Below the pieces are notes generated by a model that worked only from the letters and a program-made list of their open reading frames with translations, was not told where the DNA came from and did not search any database. A program made the position numbers and the translations under genes. 64,000 nt of DNA from Metellina segmentata (Eukaryota; Arthropoda; Arachnida; Araneae; Tetragnathidae), in NCBI GenBank assembly GCA_947359465.1, contig OX375877.1:25369235-25433234 (forward strand). The letters are read 5' to 3'. Positions 62,910 through 64,000 of the stretch are shown here, piece after piece (positions within the stretch are counted from its first letter, which is position 1; every line of letters starts with the position of its first letter).

Positions 62910-64000
62910 ACTTTAAATCCATATAAAACGAATCTGAACACAAATTTGCGCCATTTTGCTACTCCAAATGCTCAGTACCTTCTTCACTGGAGGCAAAGGG
63001 CTTCGACTCAGTTTCTCCCGCCTTTGTCTACTCTCGAACCAACTCCAGATGAAATTCCAGTAATCGAAAAATAAAAGGCCGAATTGTGTTTACTTCACAG
63101 TGGTGTTAATTCTTAATTCCAATACAGTGTAGGGCAAAATGCGTACACCTTGGTCACATTTTGTCCTAAAACTTCACATCAATTGCAATAACTTCACGTA
63201 TTCAAAGACGATTCGATATTCTTTGACGCCTCAAACTGTTTTCGTATTCATTCACATTTTTGCACCTTTTCCATCCTTCAAAATTTCTCATTGCCTTGCC
63301 AACTTTTGGCGTACACGTCTAGAGTTGCCAGACCTAAGAAAGAGAGAGTTCTTAACAAAAACGCAATCGTAATTCTTGACATTTCAAGGGAAGTTTGGAC
63401 AAATGAAATTATTGAGGGAGTATTAATTTGAAATTTTTTCACTGTAACGGTCAAATAAACTTTCTTGTTGGAACTAGAAATTTTGCAATACCAAAAACAA
63501 GTGTACAGATTGCGATTCTAAAAATGTTAATGAAGGGGAAAAGAAGTTTCCAACCGCATCCGAGTTTGCACCCATGGACTTGAGTGCATCGATTCTATCG
63601 CATATTTTGAGTTCAATATTTTATTTCCTTTTCTAAATATGGAATGGAGTCCCAATTTTCCGTAAGAAATACGTCTTTCCCTTATCCTTTCACGAGATCA
63701 ATCGTTATCTTCCATACGAGGTGTAAAAATATATCTTCCGAAGTTGCGTTGAAAGCGATTTCATAATAAAACTTGCGCAACTGCAAACGAAATGCGTCAG
63801 AAAGCGTTTTTTGGCTTTTACATTTCACCAACATTCTATCAGTTATTTAAGAATACTTTGACCACGATGTACATTTCATGTCACTACTCGTTAATAAAAT
63901 TTATATATGGCCTTTTATTTCCATTACTTAATTTGTAACACATTAAAATTTTATACAGATAAGTTTTGATAGAAATAACTAACACTATTTTTGATTATCA
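62910..64000. other. No gene seen
   Basis: Intergenic sequence to the window end; nothing recognised. Confidence 0.45.

Overview
The window is eukaryotic, AT-rich DNA from an animal, most likely an arthropod and probably a spider. It has spliceosomal introns, tRNA-derived SINEs, Tc1/mariner, piggyBac, hAT and Helitron remnants, and a non-LTR retrotransposon 3' end of a type I associate with araneid spiders. There is no operon structure and no prokaryotic signal. The species call is an inference.

Only one host gene can be reconstructed with confidence. It lies on the + strand and covers about 2.4-23.2 kb. Six exons (2429-2646, 7055-7211, 12450-12549, 13873-14023, 18146-18227, 22678-22940) join in frame with consistent splice phases. 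They give the last 323 residues of a single-pass membrane protein: an extracellular CUB domain, a short linker, one transmembrane helix and a cytoplasmic tail of about 165 residues. The 5' exon(s), including the signal peptide, were not found and probably lie upstream of the window. The introns (1.3-5.2 kb) are packed with transposons. A possible 3'-terminal exon of a second gene lies at 180-410 on the - strand. A possible first exon with a TATA box lies at 24825-24903 on the - strand.

Region by region. 0-4.2 kb: a GGCCC-type MITE, a SINE copy, the first CUB exon and a TA-flanked MITE. 4.6-5.9 kb: a complete but broken mariner with DD41D spacing. 7.7-8.3 kb: a small Helitron. 9.2-10.3 kb: a decayed Tc1. 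11.5-20.2 kb: MITEs, inverted Helitrons, nested SINEs and a 959-bp palindrome between exons 4-6. 23-28 kb: Tc1 and mariner remnants. 28.6-30.2 kb: a Helitron interrupted by a hAT element with a perfect 8-bp target duplication.

31.2-38.05 kb is a nest. A Tc1 copy holds a 6.3-kb CACTG...CAGTG DNA transposon, which in turn holds a 2.9-kb mariner carrying a foreign pseudogene, a 0.8-kb piggyBac and an 83-bp pogo-like MITE. A second Tc1 copy 0.5 kb away supplies the empty site. 39-44 kb: SINEs with clear target duplications, a MITE split by a SINE, and Helitrons. 44.6-45.6 kb: a retrotransposon pol 3' end. 46.3-47.3 kb: a minisatellite with a 240-bp dimeric higher-order unit. 50-51 kb: a Tc1 with TIRs, interrupted by a second SINE family. 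54.9-57.9 kb: two Helitrons in a row. 58.2-59.3 kb: a palindromic element. 62.2-62.9 kb: another TA-flanked MITE. The remaining stretches hold nothing I can identify.
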